DNA of 64,000 nucleotides from NCBI RefSeq assembly GCF_964355755.1, contig NC_092673.1, forward strand, positions 1,617,001 through 1,681,000, read 5' to 3'. Shown here in pieces: positions 1 to 12,060 of the stretch. Numbering within the stretch: position 1 is the first letter of the stretch; the number at the start of each line of letters is the position of its first letter. The notes under the pieces are model-generated. The model did not search any database, was not told the origin of the DNA, and saw only the letters and a program-made list of their open reading frames with translations. The stretch is from Antedon mediterranea. Its lineage: Eukaryota > Echinodermata > Crinoidea > Comatulida > Antedonidae. The position numbers and the translations under genes were made by a program.

Positions 1-1190
1 CTGGTAATAATATAGGTTAACCACAGTAGTATGTTGATTTGACTTTTATTAAGCAATTTGAACAAATTCTGCTGATTGGCTGAATCTTTATGGTCATTTT
101 TAACATTTAACATTAACGCATTTCACAAGCCAACACAGAAAGCATTATCTGTCCGCGTAATAAAAAATAATACCGATAATGTACATAATTTATTTCATGT
201 ACCATCGTTTAATAAAGTAGGGTTCAACTATAATTATGAATTGTCCTAGTTGCCAGGTATACCAATTCACGTATTAAGTTCCAAACCCTATAAGCAATGC
301 ATCAAATTGAATACGCTCACAGAATAATGATTTTCTCTTTAAAGCTCTGTCTACACTATAAAACAAGTTTGACCAAAAATGTGTGATGTGCCCAAATATG
401 GTAGTGATACGCCCAAATATGGTAGTGATATGACATCATCATGTCCATATATAGGCACATCACATTTTGTTTTCACATGAAATTTGATAGGGTAGACAGA
501 GCTTTAGTTTGAATGAGATTCATCAATGTGTGATGAACAAGTGTAAGCACAAAATGGCATACTTTTCTCTTGTCACAGAGCCTATCACACACAAACCCCC
601 CAGTGGTTTAATGTGATATCCACAAATATAAATATCACTCATCAAATTGTAATTCTTCAAGGAATGTCAAGTATAGCAAGAGCTGTACTGTACGTATAAT
701 AACGACAAAAAAAAAAGCAACCCAAAAACCACTTCCTAGTAATAAAATCATAATTTATAGATCCAATATAAAGCTACCTCTGTACATTGAGTGGTGTACA
801 TAAACATATAAAATATAAACTTAAATTGTATATACATTTTAATTGGAATCTTGTTTCAATGTCAAGGAGTTATGCCATTAGAAGACTAAGCCCGCTAGGC
901 ACATGGTTGCGGATATTTTGGAGCACATTACGTTTTTAGCATCACGGATAAGGAGAGATATTAGATAAAACTTACAATTTTTACAACTGCTACAAACACA
1001 TACGTACTTAGTTTTACAGGGGTAGATGTTTGTTAACCTCAGTTTCAAGCCTAGACTTGATGACACAGATAACTTACAAAAAGTTACAAAAATACTGGGC
1101 CCTCTGAGAAAACAGTCTTTGACTGAAGAGGTTCCCCAGTATAAAGAAGATATATAAATGAATGAAGATAAATAAAAATTAGAAACTTAC
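1..1190. other. Intron or 3' region of ENTPD
   Basis: Lies beyond the last recognisable ENTPD exon (donor GAT|GTAAG at 1190). I searched the minus strand for the expected C-terminal exon with a W-x-LG motif and a second membrane segment and did not find it. Apart from a MITE copy at 340-506 nothing else is recognisable. Confidence 0.6.
340..506. mobile_element. TA-MITE copy 1 (full length)
   Basis: Family reference: TA then AAGCTCTGTCTACACTATCA at the left, its reverse complement before TA at the right, and inside them GTGTGATGTGCCCAAATATGG facing CCATATATGGGCACATCACA. The whole element can fold into one hairpin. No coding capacity; TA target sites suggest mobilisation by a Tc1/mariner-type transposase. 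This copy carries two ATGCCCAAATATGGTAGTGAT-like inner units. Confidence 0.85.
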
Positions 1191-1589
1191 ATCTCGGACA
1201 AATTCAATATTCCAGTTATCCTCAGTGAAATTGTACACATCTACTAACAGGGTGTACACATAGTTGATATCAAAACAATAAAGATAAATATTATCCCATA
1301 TGTCTGGGATATTCTGAATCTAAATAAAAAATAATAAAATGACAAAATTAGAAATAAATAAAACATTGCAGTAGTCATAAGGAAAGGTCTTTCTTATTGT
1401 TGGTATCTAAAGCTCTGTCCACACTATCAAACTTTATGTGACAACAAAAGGTGATGTCATATCACTCCCATATTTGAACATATCACTACCATATTTGGGC
1501 ACATCAAACTAGTTTGATAGTGTAGACAGAGCTTTATAGAAAACAGATTTGTATATAACCTATGATGAGATGATGACAAATGAACAAAA

Positions 1590-1628
<39 letters not shown>

Positions 1629-4600
1629 ACACATTATTATATTGCAGGGAACAAGGAAATGGCCGTTCTTAATTAGCTATGGTGAGTGACAACTTCAACA
1701 AAAAAAAGAAAGGGTGATTTATGATGATAACAATAATAATGCTGGAATGTTGTATGTGCAAATGTCTATGAAACAATTAACTATAAATAATGAAAGCTAA
1801 GATTGATTGTAAATGTATCGAAAATGCTGTTTCTATTCCCATCACTGTTAAACATCTCAAACATTCTGAATAATTCAAAACCTTTCTCAAAATTTAAATT
1901 TCAACTTACGTCCGTCAAATTTCTGCGGCAGAATTCATCTCTGGTGACGTTCAACTGATTAATAGTGGCATTAGATGTTAGGTTGAGATTGTCGATAGCA
2001 TAGTAATAACCACTAAATGCCTGCAACAAAATACAAGTTGAGAATTACGGAAGTGCAGTAGTTGTGAGTCCTTAGGGCGTCAGGCTACTCAAGTTTATTA
2101 AAAATCTAATTCTCAATTGTCTAATGAGATATACAAAAATAATGCATTTTAAATTTTTATTTTAGTTTTCATTATGTAATAATCATGCATTATGAATATT
2201 TTATTTAACCTCGACAACACAAATGAAATGAATTATTAAAGGTTTCTTATTACACTTCAATGTATATTGATGCCAGGAGAGAAGATGAAGATGAGAATGT
2301 AAAAGGATGATGGTAGGCCGCCAGGGGCAGGTAGCATCAAATGCTATGTATTAAAGTCTGTATCTACACTATCAAACTAGTTTGACAAAAAAAATGTGCG
2401 ATGTGCCCAAATATGGTACGTCAACAATTGTAGGGAATGGGTGTTTAAGTTGTCTTTTATACTGTAAATATTGAATGTAAAGAATGAAAGCACTTTTCCT
2501 TCCCATACATTCTGTTTTTGTTACGTGGATGCTTGGTTCAAGGTTATTGCATCACGATTGATTTGTTCAATCATTTCATCGTTAACTGAAAATAAATGAA
2601 CACTCAAGACTTGTTTTCGATCAGTTTAAATTAATTTTACAGCAATAAGAAGTCACCATAAATCTGATTCTGCGACGAGCTGGATTCGCAGAATAATAAT
2701 GAGTATGGATGAATTATGAGCCGTTGGGATTTAGGGAGAGTAAGGAACTACGAAACAAGATATCGTGTTATTATCATCTTTATTCTCATTGCGGGAAAAA
2801 TGCTCTAGGGAACGAATGGGTAGATAGATAGATAGATAGAACGAATATATATAAAGCATAGGATGAAGATATACTGTATAGCCGATTGTATAGTGCTGCA
2901 ATAGGTGAAAGAGTAGCTCTGGGTTTGAAATATTTATTACTTATTAACAAACAAACAAACCTTCGCAACCTTCATCCCATGCATAATGTATTTGAGGTGT
3001 TACGCAAATAGAAGTAATTTTCCATTGATGAATGAATGAATGAAGAACCAACATTTATGATAACCTCACTTATTTTATAAAAGTGGTGAAGCGGAATGAT
3101 CGCTGTGAAATAAGCTCCTTTTTTTAAAAAAGCGATGCTACTGGATTTTTACATAGCAAAATACGATTCTATTACAAATACCTACTTGGTTAACAAAGTC
3201 ATTGAAAATCTGTATCGTATATATAGCATTATGAAAAATTTTAAACTAAGTAAGAGCTATGCTTAAAATTTTATATAGAAGAATAGATGGTAGGATGTAG
3301 GAATGAATAATTAAACAGATGATTGAATGAATTGAAGAAAACAAAGAATGAGCAGATAAATGAATCAATGGATGAATAACAAAATGAAAGAGGATAATAC
3401 GGATAAATGAAATGAATTGATGGATAAATAGATGTATGATGAGGAGACAGATGGCTGGGTTCTGAAACGTAATTTAATATGTGCATGTAAAAAATGTAAT
3501 AGGACACATTGGACGTGACAGCTAGATATTTTTATTTTTATTCTACACAACCTCACACAGGTTAGTTATCTGTAGGGCAACAACATGTGAGTATAGACAA
3601 AATCTGGAACATTCAAACAAATTTAAGCCTTGTCTACACTATCAAACTTTATGTGACAAAAAAATGTGATGTGCCCATATATGGACATGTCATATCACTA
3701 CCATATTTGGGCACATCACACTTTTTTTGTCAAACTAGTTTGATAGTGTAGACAGAGCTTTAGCAATATGAATAAACCTGATTTATTAAAGAAGTTTGAA
3801 GATTGTAAATTAATTAGTAAGGTGAATTTGACGTCTTAGGAATTCACAATGATTAATGAGGAACAAGGCTTGAATACTGATTTTCAATTTACACAAAATT
3901 TAAATCAATAATCACACCATAACGATAAATATAATAAAATTAGCCATTAAACCCACGAAGAGAAATATACATTAATAATTATTATCCGTCCAATATGATA
4001 AAGTTCTTTGAACTATCATCCCTACCACCCACACACTACTATAATGTACTCTTAACATTCTATATGTGTATCCAAATATACAGTATTCAGTACCACTAAT
4101 AACTAGATGGGTGCTAGTATTAGCAACTTTTTTATTCTTAGAAAAATCCTGCCATTTGGACTAGAGTAGGATCCGATCTGATCGAAATGTGGATATTATT
4201 AGGCAAGCTAAAAACCAAGCTTTTCATGGATATATGTTTTTTAAAAAAAAGAGTAAAAAACAAGCAAAAAGAGATGAAAAATAGTAAGAGTTGGCCAGGT
4301 CAAGTGAGCAATGGCAATTTATTTTTAACTATGCAACTAACAATATAACATGCTTTCAGATATTTTTGTCTGTTACAACCAGAAAAAGAGAAATTAAATG
4401 ATTATTGAAAAAAAAAACTCTGCTTAACTTACCACAAACTTGCCATATGGCGTTGGTTGATGAACACCATCAAATGAACATGGTTCATCCTCACATGGTG
4501 CAGAAAAATTAAAAAGGTTATGAACTTTGACCAAACATTCATCAGGGTCACTTGTACCTATAAAGAAGTACTTTATATCATTTTCAGTGAAATTTTGATC

Positions 4601-7600
4601 TGATTGGCTTTGAGTGCAGGGAGCCTTCCATAGATAACTCCCGTACATACTCTCATTAAGCCCCAATGCTCCACATGGATTGGTCACTTCCTCGGAATAA
4701 TTTGCATTCTAAAAAACAAACAAATAAAGTACTAAATTGATTAAATATTTCTTATACAAATAATTAATGTTTATGAGTTGAAGTTCTATTCTATTCTCTT
4801 CAATAAAAAAGCTGACCATGCAATAGAACTATTAAATTAGTATTATCATACATTATAACTAATAATGAACAGGACATATTACAATAGATAGTAAGATTGT
4901 CATATTATGGTATAACATGGGTGAATAATTTATTTTATTAAAAACATGTTGCTGCAACATAAATCACAATTTTTTTATAAGCAAACCATACCATGCAATA
5001 GAACCATGCAATAGAACCATGCAATAGAACCATTAAATAGAATCATGCAATAGAACCATTAAATAGAACCATGCAATAGAACCATTAAATAGAACCATGC
5101 AATAGAACCATTAAATAGAACCATGCAATAGAACCATTAAATAGAACCATGCAATAGAACCATTAAATAGAACCATGCAATAGAACAATTAAATAGAACC
5201 ATGCAATAGAACCATGCAATAGAACCATTAAATAGAACCATGCAATAGAACCATGTAATAGAACCATGCAATAGCACCATTAAATAGAACCATTAAATAG
5301 AATTATAAATAATTGTTTAAAGGTAAGTCATACCTCTACTAGACTGGCATAAAATTGACGTCTTGCCTCGTTCTTCCCATAGCACAAGTAACTATGAGTG
5401 TACACCACATAGTCACTGCCATAAAGACGTAGGTGCTGACTATCACCAACTGGAAGAGCTTCAGGAACCTCTGGAATAAAAGAGATTTGTGTCGAGGCTC
5501 CACCAAGATCAAGAGCGCCAACTGTTGGCATCGCATTCTCAGAGAAAATTAAGCTACGTACGTGTCTTTCAAAAGATGACCCCTGCAAAAATAAATAAGC
5601 AAAGTTAATTATTTTATTTTATTATAATCAACTTAAACGGGCATATTAATGTCTTGATTATCTTTTCTATATCTCTGATCCCATACTAAGAGTAGACCTC
5701 CCGCTTCCTCACTCTACCCTTCCCATTTACTATCTCTCTCTCTGATCCCATACTAAGAGTAGACCTCCCGCTTCCTCACTCTACCCTTCCTCATTTACTA
5801 TCTCTCTCTGATCCCATACTAAGAGTAGACCTCCCGCTTCCTCACTCTACCCTTTCTCATTTACTATCTCTCTCTGATCCCATACTAAGAGTAGACCTCC
5901 CGCTTCCTCACTCTACCCTTCCTCATTTACTATCTCTCTCTCTCGCCTATATATATTATATATTAACCTCTTTTCTGTCCTCCCAAATGAATTAAATTCA
6001 TGGTTTTTACTGAAATAATATGTACATAAAGCATCAATTGAGACAACTTTTTTTTAGATTTTCTTTAATACAATTTAAAATTTCATCAAATTATGAATAC
6101 AAGATTACCATTAAATTATAATAAAAATAATATAATTTTGATGTAAAATGTTGCCAAGTAACTGCGTGATGTTCTCCATCAAACATTTATGTGGCCATGA
6201 GTAGTAATCTGTTTACAGGCATTCACAGAACTTTATGGTTAAATTTATGATAAGATTCAAAGTACTTGGATCATTGAAAGTACCTAGAGTGATGCTGTAT
6301 CATTAATGGTACCATTACTAAGATGCTGTATCTCACAAACATGCACATTCCAAGGCTAAGCATATCTCTCAAGGGATGTTTACAATAAAATATTCATCTA
6401 TTGTACTGTTCAGACTCTCTGTATATACAAAGCGATATAATCTTTTCATGCTCAGATGTTAGTGGATATATGTACTTCAGAAATATTATTGTTATTAGTT
6501 CTGGAAGAGCAGAAAAGAAAATGTGTAAGCGAAACCTTTAAATATCTAAAAAATATTATTAATCCAATTATTGAATATAAAATTAATGTTTTTGTTGGTT
6601 TTTAATGTTGGTGTCACAATCCATTTGCAGCTTAAATTAAGCTATACTAGAATTTGCGGCAGGTGAATCCTCCTGGTTACATTTCACAGGGGCTGAATTT
6701 TACACGGGTTGACTCTCTACTAATCACAAAAGATGCCCTGGGCTCTCAAAAGTGTAACCAAGCCATGTGTCTATACTGGACATTGGTTTTACATTATTGT
6801 ACTATTTACGATTTTATGTACATACTGTAGGATGCAGTACCCATACTTCAACCACTCTGCCCCTCAACCTATCTTAGTTTTGTCGTCTGGTTTTTCGTTT
6901 AACAAATGGAATTAAAAAGAATTATCATATAGCCGTCTGTATAAACAGTGTGTTGAGGGCGACATTGTCAAATACACTGTTTATCACATTTTAGGTACTA
7001 CATACATTGTTCACGTAATTGATTGATGTTGATGTGATACTGACTTTCCTATTAACAGCATTGTACTACAATACCTGTTATGTAACTACTACCTGGATGA
7101 GTGATAATATTTACATACTCCAATATTTGTTTATCATTCTAAAGCTCTGTCTACACCGTCAAACTAGTTTGACACAAAAAGTGTGATGTGCCAAAATATG
7201 GTAGTGATATGACACCATGTCCATATATGGGCACATCACATTTTTTTGTCACATAAAATTTGATAGTGTAGACAGAGCTTTATTCTTTCATTTTTTCTAT
7301 CACTTACATCAACAAAGGAATGAAGAAGTATGTTGGTGGTGATCCAGCCATATGTACCCTCTTCTTCACCGGTGATAATACGTGCTTGATCATCAGTAAA
7401 ATTAAATGGATAAGAAGCAATGGTTTGCCGAACAGAATCCAGAATGGCGTCACTTGTGTCTGGGTCAGTTTCACTGTAAATAAAATAAGTCTTAACATTA
7501 TAAAATAATTTTGTACGTACAATGTAGGATAAGTGGCTACCTAACTCATAGTAGTTTTAAGATGTTTAATCAGTTAACAATTAGGGGTCTACTAAATACC

Positions 7601-10109
7601 ACACAACACATAATGCTATAAATAATAGTAGCACACATGTCTAGTCGTAGAAGCTGTTAGTGCTCATATCAACATAAAAATGTTCAATCACACTTTTACT
7701 GAACCTACTCTATACATTCCCAGTACTACTGCATTAGCCCCCTAATCTACTGTAGGTGTGTATCGTACTAGACAATGTATGCGTTGTGTGGTTGCATTTG
7801 GTGTGTAGTAAAAACAAATTGTTTTATGAAATATTTTTGGAGTTTGTGGTGCATAAATATATCCATACATCGGTATTTGTAAATTTTAATTTTTATTACT
7901 TAATAATAATTAATACTTTTATAACGAAAACAAAAAAAATATTTGTCTCCATTTCTTAAAACCGAACAAAAATAAAAAAGCTATTCCAAAATGCTTCTAA
8001 TTGTCCAACAACCTGTTTATTCATTCAACATGTATGGCGCCCTCTATAATTTTAAACTTACTCAAGCAACCGCATGCCTGCCGTGGCCCCTAGGAAAACA
8101 GGCGTTTCCTGCTGTCGCTTTTGAGGAACTAAGCGGAGTGCTGTAGAGTCCAAACATTCTTCCAATGATGGACCAGCAAGTCTCGGTGTGTCTGTATAGC
8201 TTGAGATACCACTACCTGGTGGTATACAATACAACGATAATAACACACATATTAAAATACACAAATCATTTTAAATAATTATTGCTCATATTATGAGTAT
8301 ATTATTCTAGATTCTAGTTTTTAATTTTGTATAATCTCTGTCGTCCAGATTTATTTTGGACCCTGTTGGAAACAAGTTATCATAAAACTTTATTCTGGCA
8401 AAGATTTCTGGGTTTTGTTACTGTTCGTGTCTTGCGGTTTGTAATTTGTTTATATGCCAAATTAAAGCTTGTTTTCCTGTCGACGTTATTCGACGCTATC
8501 GTTAACAATAATCGGCGATCTTCTACATAAACATTGAAATGTTAACGATTTACAGGAAAAGGTACTCGCTATCGTTATCATTTCAACTTGATCGTTTTCA
8601 AACGATCGTCATTGAACTGTTAACGATCAATGACGATAGCGTCGAATAACGTTGACAGGAAAATAGGCTTAAAGAATAAATAATTATATTAGTTATGAAA
8701 TGGTCAATTTCTTAACTTGAATAACAAAAAATGTCTGAATTAAAAAAACAAATCATTTAAAGCCATTAATCTAATTTTTCAACCTATTATCAATACCAAT
8801 TTAATTTTTTTTAAATGGTTTTCACTTGCATGAATTTGTATTGTTTTAATTATGTTCTTTACTTTCAATTGTTTTGTTGTAAACAGTTTTATATACTGAT
8901 TAAAAACACTATATAATAAGTGATCAAGTTTTCTGTTTTCAAATAAAGTTATTCTTATACTGTAATAGTGCAATAATAGAAAATCATACAATTAACCAGT
9001 AAAGCTCTGTTTACACTATCAAACTAGTTTGACAAAAAAAGTGTGATGTGTCCAAATATGTAGTGATATGCCCAAATATGGTAGTGATATGCCCAAATAT
9101 GGTAGTGATATGACATCATCATGTCCATATATAGGCCTATCACATTTTGTTTGTGACATAAAGTTTGATAGTGTAAACAGAGCTTTACTTTCACAAAACA
9201 ATGTTCCCATTTACCGTCAGCTCTGCACATTCCTCTTTCTTCTACATTTCCTGTACCATTTTCTTTTTCACCAGGCCATTGATAAACAAATAAATTAGTA
9301 TGCGAAGAACCTGCGTCAAAGACAATGCCATACTGTAAAAAAAAAGATTTCAAAGAGTTACTGGTACTGGTTTTTTTCTGATTAGAACCCTATGTATACA
9401 ATTGTATTGGTTCTTGGGCTGCTTCAGGATCAAGTCCAAATTTGATTGCTTGTGGGTCCAATACAACGATTCTGAAATTACATAATTTCTCAATCATTGT
9501 TCTGTGTTATTACATCCTTTGATTAGAGAGGAGGCTGATAAATTATGCTAGTAGATGGACACTTTTATCTGTTACCTGCATTTATTAACAAACCTTGTCA
9601 TGTTTCAAATTGTAACTCTGAATTTTCAAAGGCAATGAAATTATTGTTTTTTCATACAAAATGGCTCTTTGGATGCATTATACACAGCTTTATAAACATT
9701 GATTATATTTTAGCTCACATCACTATACAGGTTGCTAAATACTAGGACAATAATGATCGATGATAAATAGATAAACATACATTTATCTTACAATACACAA
9801 AACAAAAGAATAGAATTTGATTGGACGCGTGAAAATATTATTTTCATCAAAGGCAGCATAAATAGTTATCCTATAGTTCTAGGATGAAAACTTTTCTATT
9901 TTGTTTTGTTTTATGTAAAACACATTTTAATCTAGTCTAATTGTTATCATCCTAGTATTAATTGGCCTTACCTCTTTATACAAATTCTCTTTGTTGCCCC
10001 ATAACAACCATCCTAAAATAAGGCCAGATCCTACTACACATAACACAATACCACTAAGTAGCAATATTCGGGTACATTTTCTTCCTCTTCTAATCTCAAC
10101 TTCATCCAT
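1191..10109 (-). CDS. ENTPD: Ecto-nucleoside triphosphate diphosphohydrolase (ENTPD1/2/3/8-like), 3' end outside window
   Basis: Membrane ecto-enzyme of the GDA1/CD39 family that hydrolyses extracellular nucleoside tri- and diphosphates. Exons read by hand (high to low): 10109-9972, 9332-9215, 8215-8062, 7473-7308, 5582-5334, 4708-4433, 2020-1910, 1319-1191; all GT-AG, frame kept, 447 residues. Residues about 15-37 form an N-terminal membrane anchor. Apyrase conserved regions appear in order: IVFDAGSSHT (ACR1), VFLGATAGMRLL (ACR2), ITGEEEGTYGWITTN (ACR3, with the catalytic Glu), GALDLGGASTQISF (ACR4), then FVAFSGYYYA and YCFDINYVYTLLVD near the C-terminal side. Many N-X-S/T sites suit a glycosylated ectodomain. 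Family members of this type are about 500-530 residues with a second membrane segment; that last part is not found and must lie left of position 1. The anchor favours the surface group over the soluble ENTPD5/6; which of 1/2/3/8 cannot be told. Confidence 0.93.
1408..1536. mobile_element. TA-MITE copy 2
   Basis: Both terminal inverted repeats and TA flanks are intact (TAAAGCTCTGTCCACAC to GTAGACAGAGCTTTA). Inserted in an ENTPD intron, 89 bp from the exon that ends at 1319. Confidence 0.85.
1590..1624. repeat. (TA)n microsatellite
   Basis: Nearly perfect run of TA dinucleotides in an ENTPD intron. Confidence 0.9.
2352..2418. mobile_element. TA-MITE copy 3, left half only
   Basis: Begins TTAAAGTCTGTATCTACAC and follows the family to CCCAAATATGG, then stops; the right arm is missing. 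Confidence 0.75.
2419..3623. other. ENTPD intron, no gene seen
   Basis: AT-rich intron sequence with a (GATA)-like stretch near 2821-2840 and poor GAAT/GATA-type repeats at 3030-3440. The short open frames here are low in complexity and do not look coding. Confidence 0.6.
3624..3762. mobile_element. TA-MITE copy 4
   Basis: Full-length copy, reverse orientation relative to copy 1 judging by the inner TATCACTACCATATTTGGGC unit. Left end reads TTAAGCCTTGTC, right end GACAGAGCTTTA. Confidence 0.85.
4991..5303. repeat. 13-bp tandem array in ENTPD intron
   Basis: About 24 units alternating CCATGCAATAGAA and CCATTAAATAGAA. The array ends about 30 bp inside the splice donor at 5333. A single related unit at 4815-4839 (CCATGCAATAGAACTATTAAAT) may be the seed. 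Confidence 0.95.
5672..5945. repeat. 66/67-bp tandem repeat, four copies
   Basis: Units start at AGTAGACCTCCCGCTTCC at 5691, 5758, 5824 and 5890 and include a CTCTCTCT tract that varies slightly in length. Located in an ENTPD intron. Confidence 0.95.
5946..7139. other. ENTPD intron, no gene seen
   Basis: Unique AT-rich sequence. The plus-strand open frame at 6733-6915 has no recognisable motif and no neighbouring exon signals, so I do not call it. Confidence 0.5.
7140..7282. mobile_element. TA-MITE copy 5
   Basis: Intact ends with TA flanks. Its right edge is 25 bp from the ENTPD exon ending at 7308. Confidence 0.88.
8466..8669. mobile_element. 204-bp inverted-repeat element with TAA flanks
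   Basis: Left arm AGCTTGTTTTCCTGTCGACG and right arm complementary to it (GACAGGAAAATAGGCT at the end); complementarity continues through GTTATTCGACGCTATCGTTA. TAA occurs directly outside both ends (8463-8465, 8670-8672), as a 3-bp target duplication. Non-coding. It is a different family from the TA-MITE; TAA would suit a Harbinger-type origin, which is an inference. Confidence 0.75.
9000..9187. mobile_element. TA-MITE copy 6, three inner repeats
   Basis: Full-length copy with three head-to-tail units of the TGCCCAAATATGGTAGTGATA type (the first worn). It stops 28 bp short of the ENTPD exon ending at 9215. Confidence 0.88.
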
Positions 10110-10223
10110 ATTTGACCAGTTTAAATCTAAGAATCTGCGAGTCTTCTGTTGTTCTAAATGTTTTTTTGTTACATGGTTTCTCAGCGTTCTACCAATTTCT
10201 TCAAGAATAATGGTATTGGTGAT
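9972..10223 (-). other. ENTPD exon carrying the start codon; frame open upstream
   Basis: The exon has a good acceptor (TTTTAACAG) at its 5' side and a GAG|GTAAGG donor. The chosen ATG is at 10109, just before the charged cytoplasmic stub and the membrane anchor. Upstream of this ATG the same frame stays open to the acceptor (38 codons) and through the preceding candidate exon to a TGA near 11993, but without another ATG. The upstream part is therefore treated as 5' UTR, although a non-AUG start or an additional spliced 5' exon is possible. Confidence 0.7.
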
Positions 10224-10558
10224 CTGTTAAAAATATAATATAAAACAATTACTGTTAGGGTCAAGTTAATCTACACCCTATAGCGCCGGTACAGCTTTCA
10301 TTAATAATATAAAGCCCTTTGCCCAGCAGTGGGACAATGTGTGCTGAAGACAGAAAGAGAATACGCAAACATTGTGTTAATTGTTCTTTTTATGGAATTT
10401 TTAAAGAAAAAAATGTAGGCATTACATCACAATCGGAATTAACTTGTTTCTGGTAGAAAAACAAATTATAAATTCTGTTTACCATATTGGCATGTTAATT
10501 TAATGATGTACTCATCATAGCAGCTAATACTAAATAGCCTAAACTAAACTATTTATAG

Positions 10559-11438
10559 TGTTATGCGCGATTTGAACGATTTGCGCAATTTGAAATTGCG
10601 CAAAAAAAATCCTTGCGCAATTTGAATTGAAACATGTGTTTCAAATTGCGCAAGCAACGTATTAAATTGCGCAAGTAATCTGCAAATTGCGCAAGGTTTT
10701 TCGACAGATTGTGAAATCATGCACACCCATATTTTTATAGTAATTTCTAAGAATGATTCAAAATTAAAGATAAATATCGCATTTCCTTATTTTAGTAGTG
10801 CAAATATTGTTATAAGTTAGCATACCGTCGAAGAACCGACGAAGGAAAACGAAGCGGTGGTGTTCCACCAGGCGGGCGTGGCGCGGGCGGCCGGCTATAC
10901 TACTCTAGCCTAGCTAGGGTCTGGACTACTGATACTGACTAGGTTACATGGCCTAGCTTAAACTAATATTAAAAACTTAATTTTTACATTTATTTTGATT
11001 TATTTCAAGTTACAGTGATAATATTATTTAATTGTAATAATAAATGTTATGTATTTATTATACACATGTTATCTTCGCATTTATTATGTTTTATTTTGAG
11101 TTATTTAGTTTCCAATAAATTATTATAATACCGATTGTCTGGTAGAATTTTGTTGCGCAATTTGAAAATTTACAGTTCGTTTTCAAATTGCGCAAAGGTG
11201 TCATTTTGCGCAAGAACTATCTTGCGCAATTTACAAATTGTGCAGCGCAATTTAAAATTGCGCAAAGATTTTCTTGCGCAATTTGAAATTGCGCAAGTTG
11301 ATTGCGCAATTTGAAATTGCGCAAAAAAATCCTTGCGCAATTTTAAATTGCGCAAGAATTCTTTGCGCAATTTCAAATTGCGCAAGGATTTTTTTGCGCA
11401 ATTTCAAATTGCGCAAATCGTTCAAATCGCGCATAACA
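10559..11438. mobile_element. 880-bp foldback element with GCGCAATTT arms
   Basis: Left end TGTTATGCGCGATTTGAACG is repeated in perfect inverted form at the right end; the perfect match covers about 70 bp. Both arms are built of many small palindromes of the GCGCAATTTGAAATTGCGC type. ATAG stands outside each end (10555-10558, 11439-11442), a possible 4-bp target duplication. The middle (10720-11140) is ordinary AT-rich sequence except for a GC-rich patch at 10825-10900. No transposase seen. Confidence 0.8.
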
Positions 11439-11829
11439 ATAGTAATACTATTACTAGGGCCTAGCCTAGGCTAGGTAGTCCTCTCGTCATAAAAAATAGT
11501 ATCGGGCACAATTATAGAAAACAATTTTATTATCCAATAATATTTTCCAGCTCTAGAGACTGGCCCATTGTTGGGGGGTATTTAGGGACAATTTTCCTAG
11601 GCCGCGCTGAGCGTGAACAGTTTGTAACTACACCGGCCACAAACGTTGGTTGGCTGGCTGCTGGCTGGACGAGGTGCCTGGATGATACAGCTAGCTGCCT
11701 AACTAATGGACAAGACAAATAATGTTAACTAGATACGCTTTTATTACGGGTATTTAAAAATAATTGTTGAAACAGACAAATTAGGAACTTATTATAAGGA
11801 TGAGCTATAATAAACAGACTGTCACTTAC

Positions 11830-12060
11830 CCAATGTTCGAAAATAAAGCAATTATTTGTGCCGGTTTTGAGTTCTAAAAAATCATCGGTGATTTCCAGTT
11901 TCTCGTCTCCTCCACGTGACGCATTGGGTTGACCTCCGGAACGTAAACACGTACAGCCAGTCCTGTGTGACCTAATTGAAGTGTGATGACGTCATGATAT
12001 TGTTTGAAGTTTGCCTCATTTTTCAATTTTGTTCCCCTCGTTTCTAATAAATGATGCATT
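11830..12060 (-). other. Candidate 5' non-coding exon of ENTPD
   Basis: A strong donor, G|GTAAGTGAC on the minus strand, ends at 11830 and would join the acceptor at 10224, removing the foldback transposon between them. The upstream limit is a guess; no transcript data. It contains a perfect TGACGTCA palindrome at 11987-11994. Confidence 0.5.
11987..11994. promoter_or_regulatory. CRE palindrome TGACGTCA near ENTPD 5' exon
   Basis: Perfect 8-bp CREB/ATF-type site in the putative first exon of ENTPD. Sequence match only. Confidence 0.4.

Noticed and set aside
4991-5303. CRISPR-like array
   Set aside because: Units of 13 bp are directly adjacent with no spacers, in an animal intron; a simple tandem repeat.
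7304-7522. 72-residue minus-strand frame with hydrophobic stretch
   Set aside because: Wrong frame over the ENTPD exon 7308-7473; the correct frame gives the ACR3 motif ITGEEEGTYGWITTN.
11170-11474. Several overlapping frames rich in RNLKLRK
   Set aside because: They translate the GCGCAATTT palindromes of the foldback element.
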